The notes below the pieces were generated by a model, which was not told the DNA's origin, did no database searches, and saw nothing but the letters and a program-made list of their open reading frames with translations. A stretch of 64,000 nt of DNA from Hemibagrus wyckioides (taxonomy: Eukaryota; Chordata; Actinopteri; Siluriformes; Bagridae), in the NCBI RefSeq assembly GCF_019097595.1, contig NC_080720.1, forward strand, positions 33,568,352-33,632,351. Direction: 5' to 3'. Of the stretch, positions 1 through 11,752 are shown piece after piece (the stretch's first letter is position 1; each line of letters begins with the position of its first letter). A program made the translations under genes and the position numbers.

Positions 1-480
1 TATTAAATTTTTATAATAAATAAATAAATAAATAAGTAAATACAGTAAACTGACAGTGTAAGAATGAGGATTAATGTCTTTGGCTATTATTTCCCTGATT
101 TTTAAAAGTATTTTTATTTATTTTTTTAAATATTAGCTAATAATATAATGAACTATTTTAATTTTTTTTCCTGATTTAAATTTTATTATTATTTATCTTG
201 TAAAACATTGTGTAATAATATACTATTTTCTCCATTTTTAGATTTTGTTCCCCTGATTTTTAAAAAATATTATTATTTATTTTGTAAAATATCAGCTAAT
301 AATATAATGAACTGTTTTCACCATTTTTACAATTTTTTTTCCTGATTTTTACATTTTTTTTATTATTTACTTTTTTTAATATCAGCTAATAATGTAATTA
401 ATAATATAATTATTTTTTCCATATTTTTTAAAAAAAATATATTTTTTCTCTTAACTGTTTTTCTTTTATACAAAATGTCA
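1..480. repeat. AT-rich degenerate tandem repeat, unit about 80-90 bp
   Basis: Four recurrences of a block beginning CCTGATTT (near 93, 171, 252 and 341) are each followed by T-rich sequence and, in three of them, by a version of AGCTAATAATATAATGAACT. Spacing is about 78-90 bp. No coding potential was seen. It lies upstream of the rab11fip4 short-form promoter and would be intronic to a longer isoform. Confidence 0.6.
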
Positions 481-550
481 CGTTAAAGAAGAAAAACTTT
501 TAGAAGATTTATGAGTAATTTGTAAGAAGTAACTATTTTAAAGTACAAGA

Positions 551-592
551 ATATATATATATATATATATATTGTTTAATGGTTTAATGGTT

Positions 593-638
<46 letters not shown>
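551..638. repeat. (TA)n followed by (GT)n microsatellites
   Basis: A run of alternating TA near 551-571 is followed by about 21 GT dinucleotides at 597-638, immediately upstream of the GC-rich promoter region of rab11fip4. Alternating purine-pyrimidine GT tracts of this length can adopt Z-DNA; that is general knowledge and is not shown here. Confidence 0.9.
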
Positions 639-642
<4 letters not shown>

Positions 643-679
643 ATGTGTGAGTTCATCTCTCATTTCCCTGCTTCTACAG

Positions 680-800
680 GATCTCATTAATATGCAAATC
701 AGGTGACGTCTGAGGCGAACGGCCCCGCCCCCGCATGCCGCCCTTTCGAGGCTTGGTTGCCTGGCAACAGCCTTTTAGAGAGGGAGAGTAGGCGGAGTTT
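680..800 (+). promoter_or_regulatory. rab11fip4: Putative promoter of the short rab11fip4 isoform with RFX X-box, octamer, CRE-like and GC boxes
   Basis: Within 80 bp lie a perfect octamer ATGCAAAT (692-699), a near-CRE TGACGTCT (704-711), a GC box CCCCGCCCCC (723-732) and a perfect imperfect-palindromic X-box, GTTGCC-T-GGCAAC (756-768), matching the RFX consensus GTNRCC N0-3 RGYAAC. There is no obvious TATA box. A 5' UTR rich in GT and GA repeats (about 800-1127) follows, and the first ATG with a good downstream splice donor is at 1128. Alternatively, the CTTCTACAG at 671-679 could be a splice acceptor, making this an internal exon. The motifs are seen; promoter activity is inferred. Confidence 0.5.
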
Positions 801-1127
801 CGCTCAGTAACTCTGTAACTCTTGGCAGCTGCGAGTTGTGTTCGTTCGGAGTTTCTGAACGTGTGTGTGTTTGGAGAGTGTGTGTAGAGTGTGTGTGTAC
901 AGTGTGTGTAGAGTGTGTGTGTACAGTGTGTGAGCTCATGCGCTGTGGTAACGGCGTGTGTGAGTGGTGTGTTTTGTTGTTTTGTGGATAACAGAGAGCA
1001 GCTCATCAGAAGAAGGAGCGGAGCCGCTTATGCGTGTGTGTGCGCGTGCGTGCGTGTGTGTGTGTGCGTGTAAGAGAGAGAGAGAGAGTGAGTGAGTGAG
1101 TGAGTGAGTGTGTGTGTGTGTGTGTGA

Positions 1128-3986
1128 ATGGCCCTGGAGTGTGAGGAGTGGACACACACCGACCATGTGGACGCAGTGACGCACACGGTAAGAAACTCTT
1201 AGTGTTACAAAGTGAACCGCATTTTTTTTTACTGTGTAATTAATTCGTAATTATTTCCTTGTTAATTGTTTAATAATGTATTTCCCCGCGCCGGTTGTTT
1301 CACACTGTATCCTCCCTCCATTGTAAATGTATTCAGAGAGGAGTGATATGACAAAAACATGGTCAGATATTCAGGTGAAGAGCGGAAGCAAATTATCTCT
1401 ACAACTTTTATTTAGTTTATCACGTGTTCCACAGAGCTGCTGCTGAGTTCTGCGCATTTCACTGCATATCATACTGTGTACGATTATGTATGTGACAAAT
1501 AGAATTTGAATTTGGACTCTGATTGGTCAGAAGGTGTTGAGTTCTCTCTAACAGCAGCTCTCACTGTAGTGCAGGTTTATATTAATGTACTCACTCTGAT
1601 AACCTTATCGTTTCCATAGCAACGGCTCCTTCAAATGGGCGTATACAGCTCACACTACAGATGATGTATGAAACGTGTGATGTGTGGAAGGAGTCTCCAG
1701 TGTCAGTGTTCTGTAACAGTCTGAGGTAGAGCTGGAACATCTTCAGGACAGAGGAGTTAACACTCATGGTTTCTCACTAACACAAAAACCTACTTTTTTT
1801 TTTTTTAAAGTCTTCTTAACTTGAGGAGAGAGAATAAAGAGAGGCTGAGGAACGAGTGTTTATGGTGTGCTGAGGGAACGAGTGTTTATAGCTGCTATAA
1901 CGTGAGAGTGAACAGGAAGTAGCCTACTAGGAACTAGGAAGCTGAAATTGTAAGTAAGTTGCTGCAATATAAGAGGAATAAAACCCTTGGGGTCGTGCTG
2001 TTGTAGGAAAATAATCAATGTTAGGATGGTAACTGTTACCACACACACACAGCTTTGCTCTCTGTGTCTGTCTCTCTCCTCTGTGTCTCTCTTCATAATG
2101 AGATTATTGTGAGAATTAGGGACAGCTCATTTATAGACTTCTGGTACACACACACACACACACACTGAACCTTTAGAAAGGTGATTCTGGTTTGACATTA
2201 ACTTTGTTTAAAAAGGGAACTCTGGTTTTCCTAACACTTCAGTGTGTGTGTGTGTGAGTGTGTGCTGGGCAGAAAGAAGAATTGAAGCTCTAATAACTTT
2301 AATCACTGCATGTTAAACCCTCAGAAACACTCATATTAAACTCTGTAGCTGGAAGCTGTAAAGTTCATGTATTTGGTACAGTGGAGTAAATTGGGAGGCA
2401 GCCGTGTGTGTGTGTGTGTGCTGTGTAACACGACCTTACCATGAGCTCTTTATCTTTCTGCTCAGCAGTCTAGAAGATTGAGGAGATCCAGAATCCTCTC
2501 TATCTCCATCCATCTGTCCCCTGTTTTCTCTCTATCAGTCTGTCAATCTGTTTATTTGGGAAAGATTGACAGATGAAATGATACGGGAAAGTCAAGCTGG
2601 ATAAGTGCTCAGGGACCTGTTAAGATTGTGTGTGTGAGAGAGAGAGAGAGGGAGACCACAGAAATGTGTGTCAAACCCAATTGTTCTCACACAGAAACAG
2701 TGGGATTACAAGTGAGCTATTAAAGGAGCAGAGAAACACTGCAGGAGGGAGCTGAGAAACACACACTGAGTGTGTGTGTGTGTGTGTGAGCGCATATATA
2801 AGAGAGCAACTGAGGGGCAGGTGATAGAACAAATGCTAATAGCACACACACACACACACACGATACCAGTTTGTCTGCTTGGGTTTCAGCTTACACTGAC
2901 CCACTTCTCTGTGTGTAAGGAAACACAATCCATCCACATGAAGATGTGTAAGTTATCAACTTTAAAGTTCTCTCTCTCATTGTTCTTGTGATAGTTGTAT
3001 AAAGTGTATAATTTATTAACTTATAACTTGCTGATATAAACATATCATATAAATATGTGCATGCTGAGTAACACCAATCAGATAGAAATGATGAAGTGGC
3101 ACGTTTACATCACTTAGGCCACACCTCCTTTACTGTGAGTGACCTCACAGAGGCCACACCTCCTTTACTGTGAGTGACCTCACAGAGGCCACACCTCCTT
3201 TACTGTGAGTGACCTCACAGAGGCCACACCTCCTTTACTGTGACTGACCTCACAGAGGCCACACCTCCTTTACTGTGATTGACCTCACAGAGGCCACACC
3301 TCACAGAGGAGATTAACATAATGTTTAATTGTGTAGTGTAATCTGAACCGCATTAACTTGTATAAAAAAACTTTTTAGAAACTGCATGCTAACTAGTGCA
3401 TGTGATGTAGCATAGCTAGCTAGCCATCATTAGCAAACCCCGCCTCCTTTACATCAGTGGCTGATGATCAGAGACTGACTGGTCAGTGAAGGTCACAGTG
3501 AGGGGTACAGTCAGGTTCAGCTCACTGCAATCGGGCAGCTGATTGAGTCTCCTGTGTCTCTGTTCCTCTGCCCACAAGACACTTTAACTCATCATGGCTG
3601 CAGGAGGCAAGAGGGAAATATTTTGTGCTCAAACGATTTCATTAATGAAGTAGTGGTGACTAATAAAAAAAGCATAACAGTGCCTCATGGCTGGACCTGC
3701 CTCTGGACCTGCCTCTGGGGCCACCCCAAGAGCGACAGCAGTGCAGTGGGTCAGTGATACAGTTACAGAGAAAGTGCTGAAAGAAATAAAAATAAACTTA
3801 ACTGCAGCTCTACACACATCACAAACAGCTCCATGTGCACAGGTAAAGGTGAGACGGAGAAAAACCCAGCAACAAATAGGAACTGATACGATTCATAGAT
3901 TATTACACAACTGCTGTAAACATCTGATGCTGCTGTAATCAGCTGTTACCTGTTCTCTGTACACACTATCTTTCAGAGCCAGGATC

Positions 3987-4028
<42 letters not shown>

Positions 4029-4092
4029 AGGTTGCTGTAGCATTGTGCACCATGGTGCTGTAAAATGACTCACTGCTTCCTGAGCATCACCT

Positions 4093-4141
<49 letters not shown>

Positions 4142-5888
4142 AGTGTGAAACAGTCTCTTTAGCACTGTGCAGTGAATCATCTTCATCTTCAGTTCTGAAT
4201 GGTGAGTTGGGAAACACACAGAGTGGTGAAACCGAAACTGTGCGATGATCTAACTTGCCTTTATTATTGATCCTTTGTGTTTGGTGTAGAAGATTGTGGG
4301 ATTTCCTACATAGAGAAGGAAACCCACACACACAGAGGTATACGCTGGATATAAACTGCAACACAGGTGAAGGTGTGACTTATATCTGCTGGAATATTGA
4401 GGCACTTCATTTGCCTGGGGTTTTTAATAAACCAGCAAAGATTTCTGAGTGAAACACAAAGAGCGAGAAACGTGATACAGGAAGTGTGTAATCACAACGC
4501 TTCTGTTCTTCTGCTGTGTAGAGAGAGACAGTGGGCGAGTGAGGGAATGCTTTCTCAACACACACACACACACACACTCATTCCTTATCACACATGTACT
4601 TTCAAACTTCAGTCTCGTGTTTCGTGGCAAGAGAGACTGATTGAGTGTGTGTATGTGAGAGAGAGAGAGAGAGAGAGAGATTGATTCAGAGAGATAGAGA
4701 CTTATTGAGTGTGTGTGAGAGCGAGAGAGACGTATTGAGTCAGAGAGAGAGAGACGTATTGTGTGTGTGTGAGAGAGAGACATTTAGAGAGAGAAAGAGA
4801 CGTATTGGGGAGAGAGAGAGGGACGTGTAGAGTGTGAGAGAAAGAGAGAGAGAGACGTATTGAGTGTGTGTGTGAGAGAGACAGGCAGATGGAAAGGAAA
4901 CAAGATACAGAAAGAGAGACAAACATAGAGATACAGATGGAAAGAGACCGAATGACAGACAAGTGAGGATAGTTTGGAGAAAATTCTTCAGGTTTTGAGG
5001 AGCTTCTCCTTAAGAAACTGGAAAAGATTTGGGGAAGACGACTTGTCCAGAAGAGAGAGGATTTTGAGGATCTTCTGATTCAGAACTGGAAACAGGTTTT
5101 AAGAGTTCACAACATGTGGTGCGTGCGTGTGCGTGCGTGCGTGCGTGTGCGTGCGCGTGCGTGCGTGCGTGCGTGCGTGTGCGTGTGCGTGCGTGTGTGT
5201 GCGTGTGTACACACACAGTGTATTTATTTTCACCTGACCTTGACTTTATCATGTGTAGACAGCTGACTGCCACAAAGTCTAAACATCGGTTCTAAAATCA
5301 AGCGGAGAAAAAAGTCTCTCTGAAGTGAAACCTGGAGTAATTCCTGATCCACGCCGGAGCCGAGGGTGAAGTTCGGGCTGCAGATGGAGTTCACACCTTA
5401 AACTTTTAGATCTGTATGAGAGTTTGCCTTCAAGAATCTGATGTTCATTCAGATTTCTCCAGAATTCGGTCCGCTCTGCTGAGTGAGAAGAAGAGGAAAC
5501 CAGTAACAATGGATGTGGTCATTCATGAAAGTTCAGTATGAAAGGAATCATGTGGCTAATCTCGTCAGGAGATGATGACCAGTTCCACTCATCAGTTTTT
5601 ATTTGTGTTTAAAGAGTTGTGCGATTTGCTTCATCATGCTCTGAGAGATGTGCTGGTTGTCTGTTCAAGTCTGAGCATGACCTCTGCGTCATGAACCCTG
5701 TGCGTCACCCAGGTTGAATCAGTGTGTTTGGATTTACCGGTCCATGTGAGTGAGCGCCAAACCCCGGGGCGGGCTCGTAGGAGGGCAGGTGCGTGCTCGG
5801 CGTCTCTTAATTCCCCTCACACACACGTGTTAGAACACACCTCACAACAAGCTGAGATTTTGTTAGCCACACGATTGGACAGGTTGCT

Positions 5889-5931
<43 letters not shown>

Positions 5932-7180
5932 CGAACAGCATGGTAAGACTCGATACTGTCAGAATGGTGGTGTTCCTCTGATATTCCTCAGTAGTTCCTC
6001 TTCCTCCTCTGATCTGTTTCTGACTAGCAAACATTTAACCCATGTAACAGTTGTGTACTGAGTCAGCAGATATCGATTTCTGTTCAAACAGTTTAGAATA
6101 CAGGTGAGTTTTATTTATGTGAGATTAAGACACAAATATCTTTACACCACAGAGCTGTCCAGTTCTGTGTTCTGATTTGTCCAGTTCTGTGCTCTATATT
6201 AATGCACTCGCTCTCATACTTTATTGTTTCCATAACAACGGCTGGTTCACGTGTAGAAAGGATGAAGGAGGAATGTGTTTATATAACATGTATGTGTGTG
6301 TGTTTAAGGAGTCAACAGCGGTGAAGGTTCTTTGGGACCTCTCTGTGCGTTGTAATCGAAAACTTTTTTTGTTCCACAGGTCACATGACTAGCATAAAAT
6401 GAGTATAAATTAATGTAAAACTGATTTTCTAGAAATAATTTAGAGCATAAGAATTAGTAGATGCTTGATGTTTACTGTATTATATTCATGGCGTACCTTA
6501 GGGTGCAATTTTCGGTCCAAACTCCAAAATGCTCCAAAATTTTTCATTATGAGAACATGGTCAGAGAAATATCTGATATATTTTTTTAACTTTTTTGGGC
6601 AGACTTTTTATATACAGGACATAAAGACAACATTCTCACACATGCTATTTTGCTAACCCTTCACTCACACCTCCCATGTTGTTTTAGCCTTTTTGTGAAC
6701 TGAACACACGCATCATCCCGTCACATGCCGTATCACTGACCCAGTCGTTGTGCTTTGACAAAAGAGATTGATTGTAGTTGGCTTTTATCCTTTATTATGG
6801 CAACAAAGAGGAAGGCAGTGTCTGAAATGGTTGCGTAATCGAGACTTTTGGGTAATAGAAACAGGGTAGAGTTTACTCAGGCTTCAGGTGAGATTAACGC
6901 TGCATGTAGGTATGTGCGCTAATAAACACACTAAATTATGATTTAGTGTACATGTCAAGTAACAAACTGAGAAAACTGAGAAAACTGGCCAAAGAGTTAG
7001 GTAAAGTCCAACTGACTGAACTACTGAACAGACTTGTGGGTTCAATCTGATTCTTATTATTTAAAGTCAAAACTGAAGGCCAGCATGCTAGTTCAGGGGA
7101 TTAGTACAAATAACACACACCATGGGGCTGAGTCTGACAGCAAAATGCTAAAAAGATTCTACTGGGGTTTAGTTGGAGGA

Positions 7181-7221
<41 letters not shown>

Positions 7222-8446
7222 GATGTGAGGATGGAGTTCAAAAAATGTACATCAGTGGTGGTGTAATCTGTAACAGGCAATCATAGCTGTGTGTGTGTGT
7301 GTGTGTGTGTGTGGACCACTAGAGCTTTGTCCTCTCTGTTAATCTGTCATTCTTCATTTGCCTAGAACTCTGAGTTGGCAGTCTGGCACCACACAAACAC
7401 ACACACACACGGCGGTGTCACTGTGCAGTATTGCTGGTTAGAATAGAAGACTAATACATTATGTCTGTTAGTTGTGGAACCGGTTTGCCAAACACACACA
7501 CACACATGCGCACACATGCAGAGAAATGGGAGGTTTCATCCAGGACTCAGGACATTCCCGTGTTCTTCAGGTTGTCATGTTTGTGTAGATCCCCGTTTTG
7601 TTCATGTTCCAGTTTCTTCATTGTTTAGTTTCTCCTGGTTCTTGCTCTCTGTGTTCCTGATCTTCTGTGTTGTGGAGTTCCAGGTTCTCCTGTGTTTCCT
7701 GACGTCTAGGTCCCTGTGTTTGTGTCCTGACTCTGTGCTCAGGTCTCTGTAGACTCCATTCAGTGCTCACACTGTATGTCAGCAGGTTGCCAGGTCCTCT
7801 ACTTTCTTCTCCCTGGGTTGTAGCTCTACTGGTTTCCTAGTCCCTCTATTTCCCTGGTCCCTAGGTCCTTATGTTGACTCTTCACTGTGTTTTCTGATCC
7901 TGAGTTCTCCAAGTTGCCTGGTCTCTAGATCCCTGTATTGTTTCAAGTCTTGATGCACTAGATCCCTTTGCTGTAGGTTCCTGGGTTGGGATGTAGAGGC
8001 TCAGTGGTCAAGATGTTGGATTATAGATTGGAAGGTTGTGAGTTCAAATCCCATCAGTCAGGTCCCTAAACCCTCAGCAGATGAGTTGTGTAAATCTGCT
8101 AAATGCTGTAAATGTTGCTCTGGGTCCTAAAGCTGGCTCCATGGTGGCACAGGAACGCTGACGTTCATCTCAGTCTTACATTCAATCAGGCATTACATTC
8201 ACTCTAACAGGTGCAGAGTGTCAGCATCTCAGCATGTTCCTCACACGTGTCTGTCTCTCTGTAGCTCAGGGAGGTCATGTCAGTGTCCGTGAAGGAGCTG
8301 TACGATGATGAAGAAGCTCGGGAGTCGGACCGAGACAGCGCCATCGAGAGCGCCGCCGGATCTGAGCTCTCGGATAGTGGAAAAGGAGGAGACAAGGAGG
8401 AAGGACTCCGAATGTTCTTACCTCGGCAGAAGTGAGTCCTCATGAG

Positions 8447-8479
<33 letters not shown>

Positions 8480-8963
8480 CTGCACATGCTGACACTGGAG
8501 ACAATGCCTTTCATTCCAAACTAATGTTAGTAACTATAATTGACCGTTTGTTGTTTTTTACTGGAGGTGTGTCACGCCTGATCTACTGGACGGTAAAGGG
8601 CAGGGAGGTTATTGTTAGCATGTACTGAAAAAGCTTAAGTAGCTTAACCCTTCATGATGTTCGAGACAAAGAGATTAAAATTCTTAGGCATGCTGGGTAA
8701 TGTGGATATTACAGATATTTTTGGCACGTTGATTAAGAATAGAAATGAATAAAAGAAGCTAATAGAGAGAGGGTTAACGATGTTACAGGAGCGGAGAGCA
8801 GAGCCTGAACCCCTCCGTGACCTCTGACCTTTCGACACGCTCGCTGAACGAGGAGCAGTTTGAGGATTATGGAGAAGGCGACGATGTTGACTACAGTCCC
8901 ATCAGCCCTGAGGATGAGACGCACACTAATGGGTTCTCCGACCTCGGGTCCTCTGTACCTTCC

Positions 8964-8999
<36 letters not shown>

Positions 9000-9889
9000 A
9001 GGTGAGATGTTGTGTATAAAGTGATTCACAGTTGATGTCACAGTACCAGTAGCTGATGTGGAAATGAATTCCTGTAATGAATTGGGAATTGTGGAAATGA
9101 AGTAAGCCGACTTCCTCCCCGAGTTGACACACACACGTCAGCATGAGTGAAACCTGAAGCTCTGGGTTTATTCCACAGCTACATCTATTACGTCAAGCTT
9201 TACCAGTGAAGAGGTGGCTACTGATGGAGGGATGATGAGGAGGATGATTATTTATTGAAATATTTTGTAAATTAATTTAACATCCCCAAAAACACAATTT
9301 AAAAAGCATTCTGGAGTGAAGAGGATTGTGTAGAGAGAGACGAATGAACAAAAGGAAAAGCAAATAAAGAAAGAGAAGATGAATAGAGAGAGATAATGAG
9401 GAGGTGAAGGAATGAGAGACAAACGTATATAAAGAAAGAGAAGGAAATGAGTCAGATAAAGAAGAAATGAGAAACAAAGTGAGGGTTAGACAGAAGACAG
9501 AGAAAAAAGAAGGAAAGAAAAAAGGAAGGTGATGAAATAACAATGTCTCTGTCTGTCTGTCTCTCTGTGTCTCTCTCTCTCTCTCTCTCTCTCTGCAGTG
9601 CCACTCACACACCCCAGAAGGTGAGACAGGTGAGCGGGGATCATGAAGTGTTTTGCTCAAACTGCTGCAAAAAAGTCACTCAGCTCAATGAGCTTGAGAC
9701 TCGGCTCAAGAACCTCAAAACACACAGGTAATACACACACACACACACACCTGCTTTAGAGCGAGTGAGAGTTCACAACATGAAACTGTAATTATCACAA
9801 TTTTCACATCATGATGAGAAAGGGCTTATGAAATATATCTGAGCTGAAAGTGGAGAATTTGCTCATTTTTTTCAGATAATTAGCTTAAT

Positions 9890-9948
<59 letters not shown>

Positions 9949-10022
9949 TATTAATGGTATTACTCTTTTTTCTTTCAGCCCTAACAAGAAAATTTCCAGT
10001 ACAGCATTTGGCAGGTGAGTTG

Positions 10023-10058
<36 letters not shown>

Positions 10059-11720
10059 CTTGATCAGTGGTTAATCATTACAAAAACACACACTGTCCTT
10101 CACACTCTATTAAAGGAGAGCTGTGTATGCTGTATTAATGTGTGTGTGTGTGTGTTCCCATGCAGAGCTTGATCAGTGGTTAATCATTAAACACACACTC
10201 ACACACACACTGGAATGTTGTGTGCACGGCCATGTCTTTTTTTTTTTCTCCTCATGTTTATTGTTCCATATTTCACACACGCCGACACACAGAACCCTGG
10301 TGACACGCTGACCACGTAAAGGTCCGAGTGTGGTCTCAACAGAACTGACTCTGAGGTGTGGGGTTGTGTAACACACACTGGTTCTTCTTTAATACACTGA
10401 AGTCACTCAGGGTTGAGATGAGAAGCTGAGAAGACTTGATGTGTGTTTCAGCTTCTTTACCTCAGGAGGAACGTTAGTCCAGATGTTGCTCAGCTGGTTC
10501 AGTTCTGCTGATTGTTCAGTGTAAAACCTTCCTTTTCCCTCTGATTGAGTCTTGTGGTGTGTGTGTGATGAAGTTCCTCCTGATTAGATCAGACACATTT
10601 CTCTAAACAATCAGACAGAATGTTTCTGTAGACGTCTGACTTCATTCTGCTGCCACCATCATGAGCTCCAGAGAGAATGGTCCAGAAGTAGCCATGAAGC
10701 CCAAGCCATGCCACCTCCACCACCCCAGCTCCATCTCCACCACCACTTCTACCACAACCACCTCCATCTCCACTACCACCTCCATCTCCACCACCACCTC
10801 CATCACTGCCACCAAAACCATGTTTCACACATCTGCTCGTGTGCTTTGGATCATGAGCAGATCTTTTCTTCCTCCACACTTTGGTAAAGGTTCATCTCAG
10901 CTCCAAAACTTTTGTGGATCTTCTGTGTTTCTGTCTGGAGTCCAGTCTGGTCTTCTGATCCTTGAGAAGTTTGTGTCATTGTCCAGGGGCTGGTTGTGTG
11001 ACCTTCACCCTGTCCTGTGGAGGTTAACATCACTGACTGCCGTTTTGTTTTTTTTTTCTCTTCGAAGCTTCACAACATTTCTGTCATCAGCTGCTCTTGT
11101 CCTCCACTGACCTGTTCAGTGTCTGTCTCTGTGCTCCAGAGGCATGCCGGAGGTTTTTAAACATCTGGATCTTTACATCGAGAACTGAAGCTGATCATCT
11201 TGTCTTTCATTTATCTTTTTTTTTCATCCAACAAAAATGTCTTCAATGTAGCAAGAACAATATAATTACCCTGTCCCAGTACTTTCAGAGGTGTGTGTGT
11301 GTGTACGTATGTGACCTGTACAGTTTAAATGTGTGTCAGTAATTGGAGCAGTTTAAATTGAGATAATTGTGAGGTGTGTTTGTGTAGAACACAAATTTGG
11401 GTTTCTCGCTATTCTAATTGGTTAATTGCTGTTGCCGTAGTGACAGTGTTTCTACTCTGCAGCTTTTAACTGTTAAAAATCTTTGGACTCTGTGTGTGTG
11501 TGTGTGACTGTAGTAAGAGGTGTGTGTACATGTGTATGTGTTTGAGAGCGTACATGACATGTGTGTGTGACTGTAGTAAGAGGTGCTAGAGCAAGTGGGG
11601 CAAAGGAAGTGTGTGTGTGTGTGATGTAGATGTGCTACAATCCAGATGAAGCTTTGCTGCAGTATGTACCCCCCCCACCTCTATTGCAGTAGATAGAGGT
11701 GAGTGTATTCTCACTGCGCT

Positions 11721-11752
<32 letters not shown>

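Noticed and set aside
3118..3308. CRISPR-like array of direct repeats
   Set aside because: Head-to-tail 35-bp repeats with no variable spacers, in a vertebrate intron.
7989..8060. tRNA gene
   Set aside because: A- and B-box-like strings are present but there is no foldable acceptor or anticodon arm, and a SINE-type tail follows.
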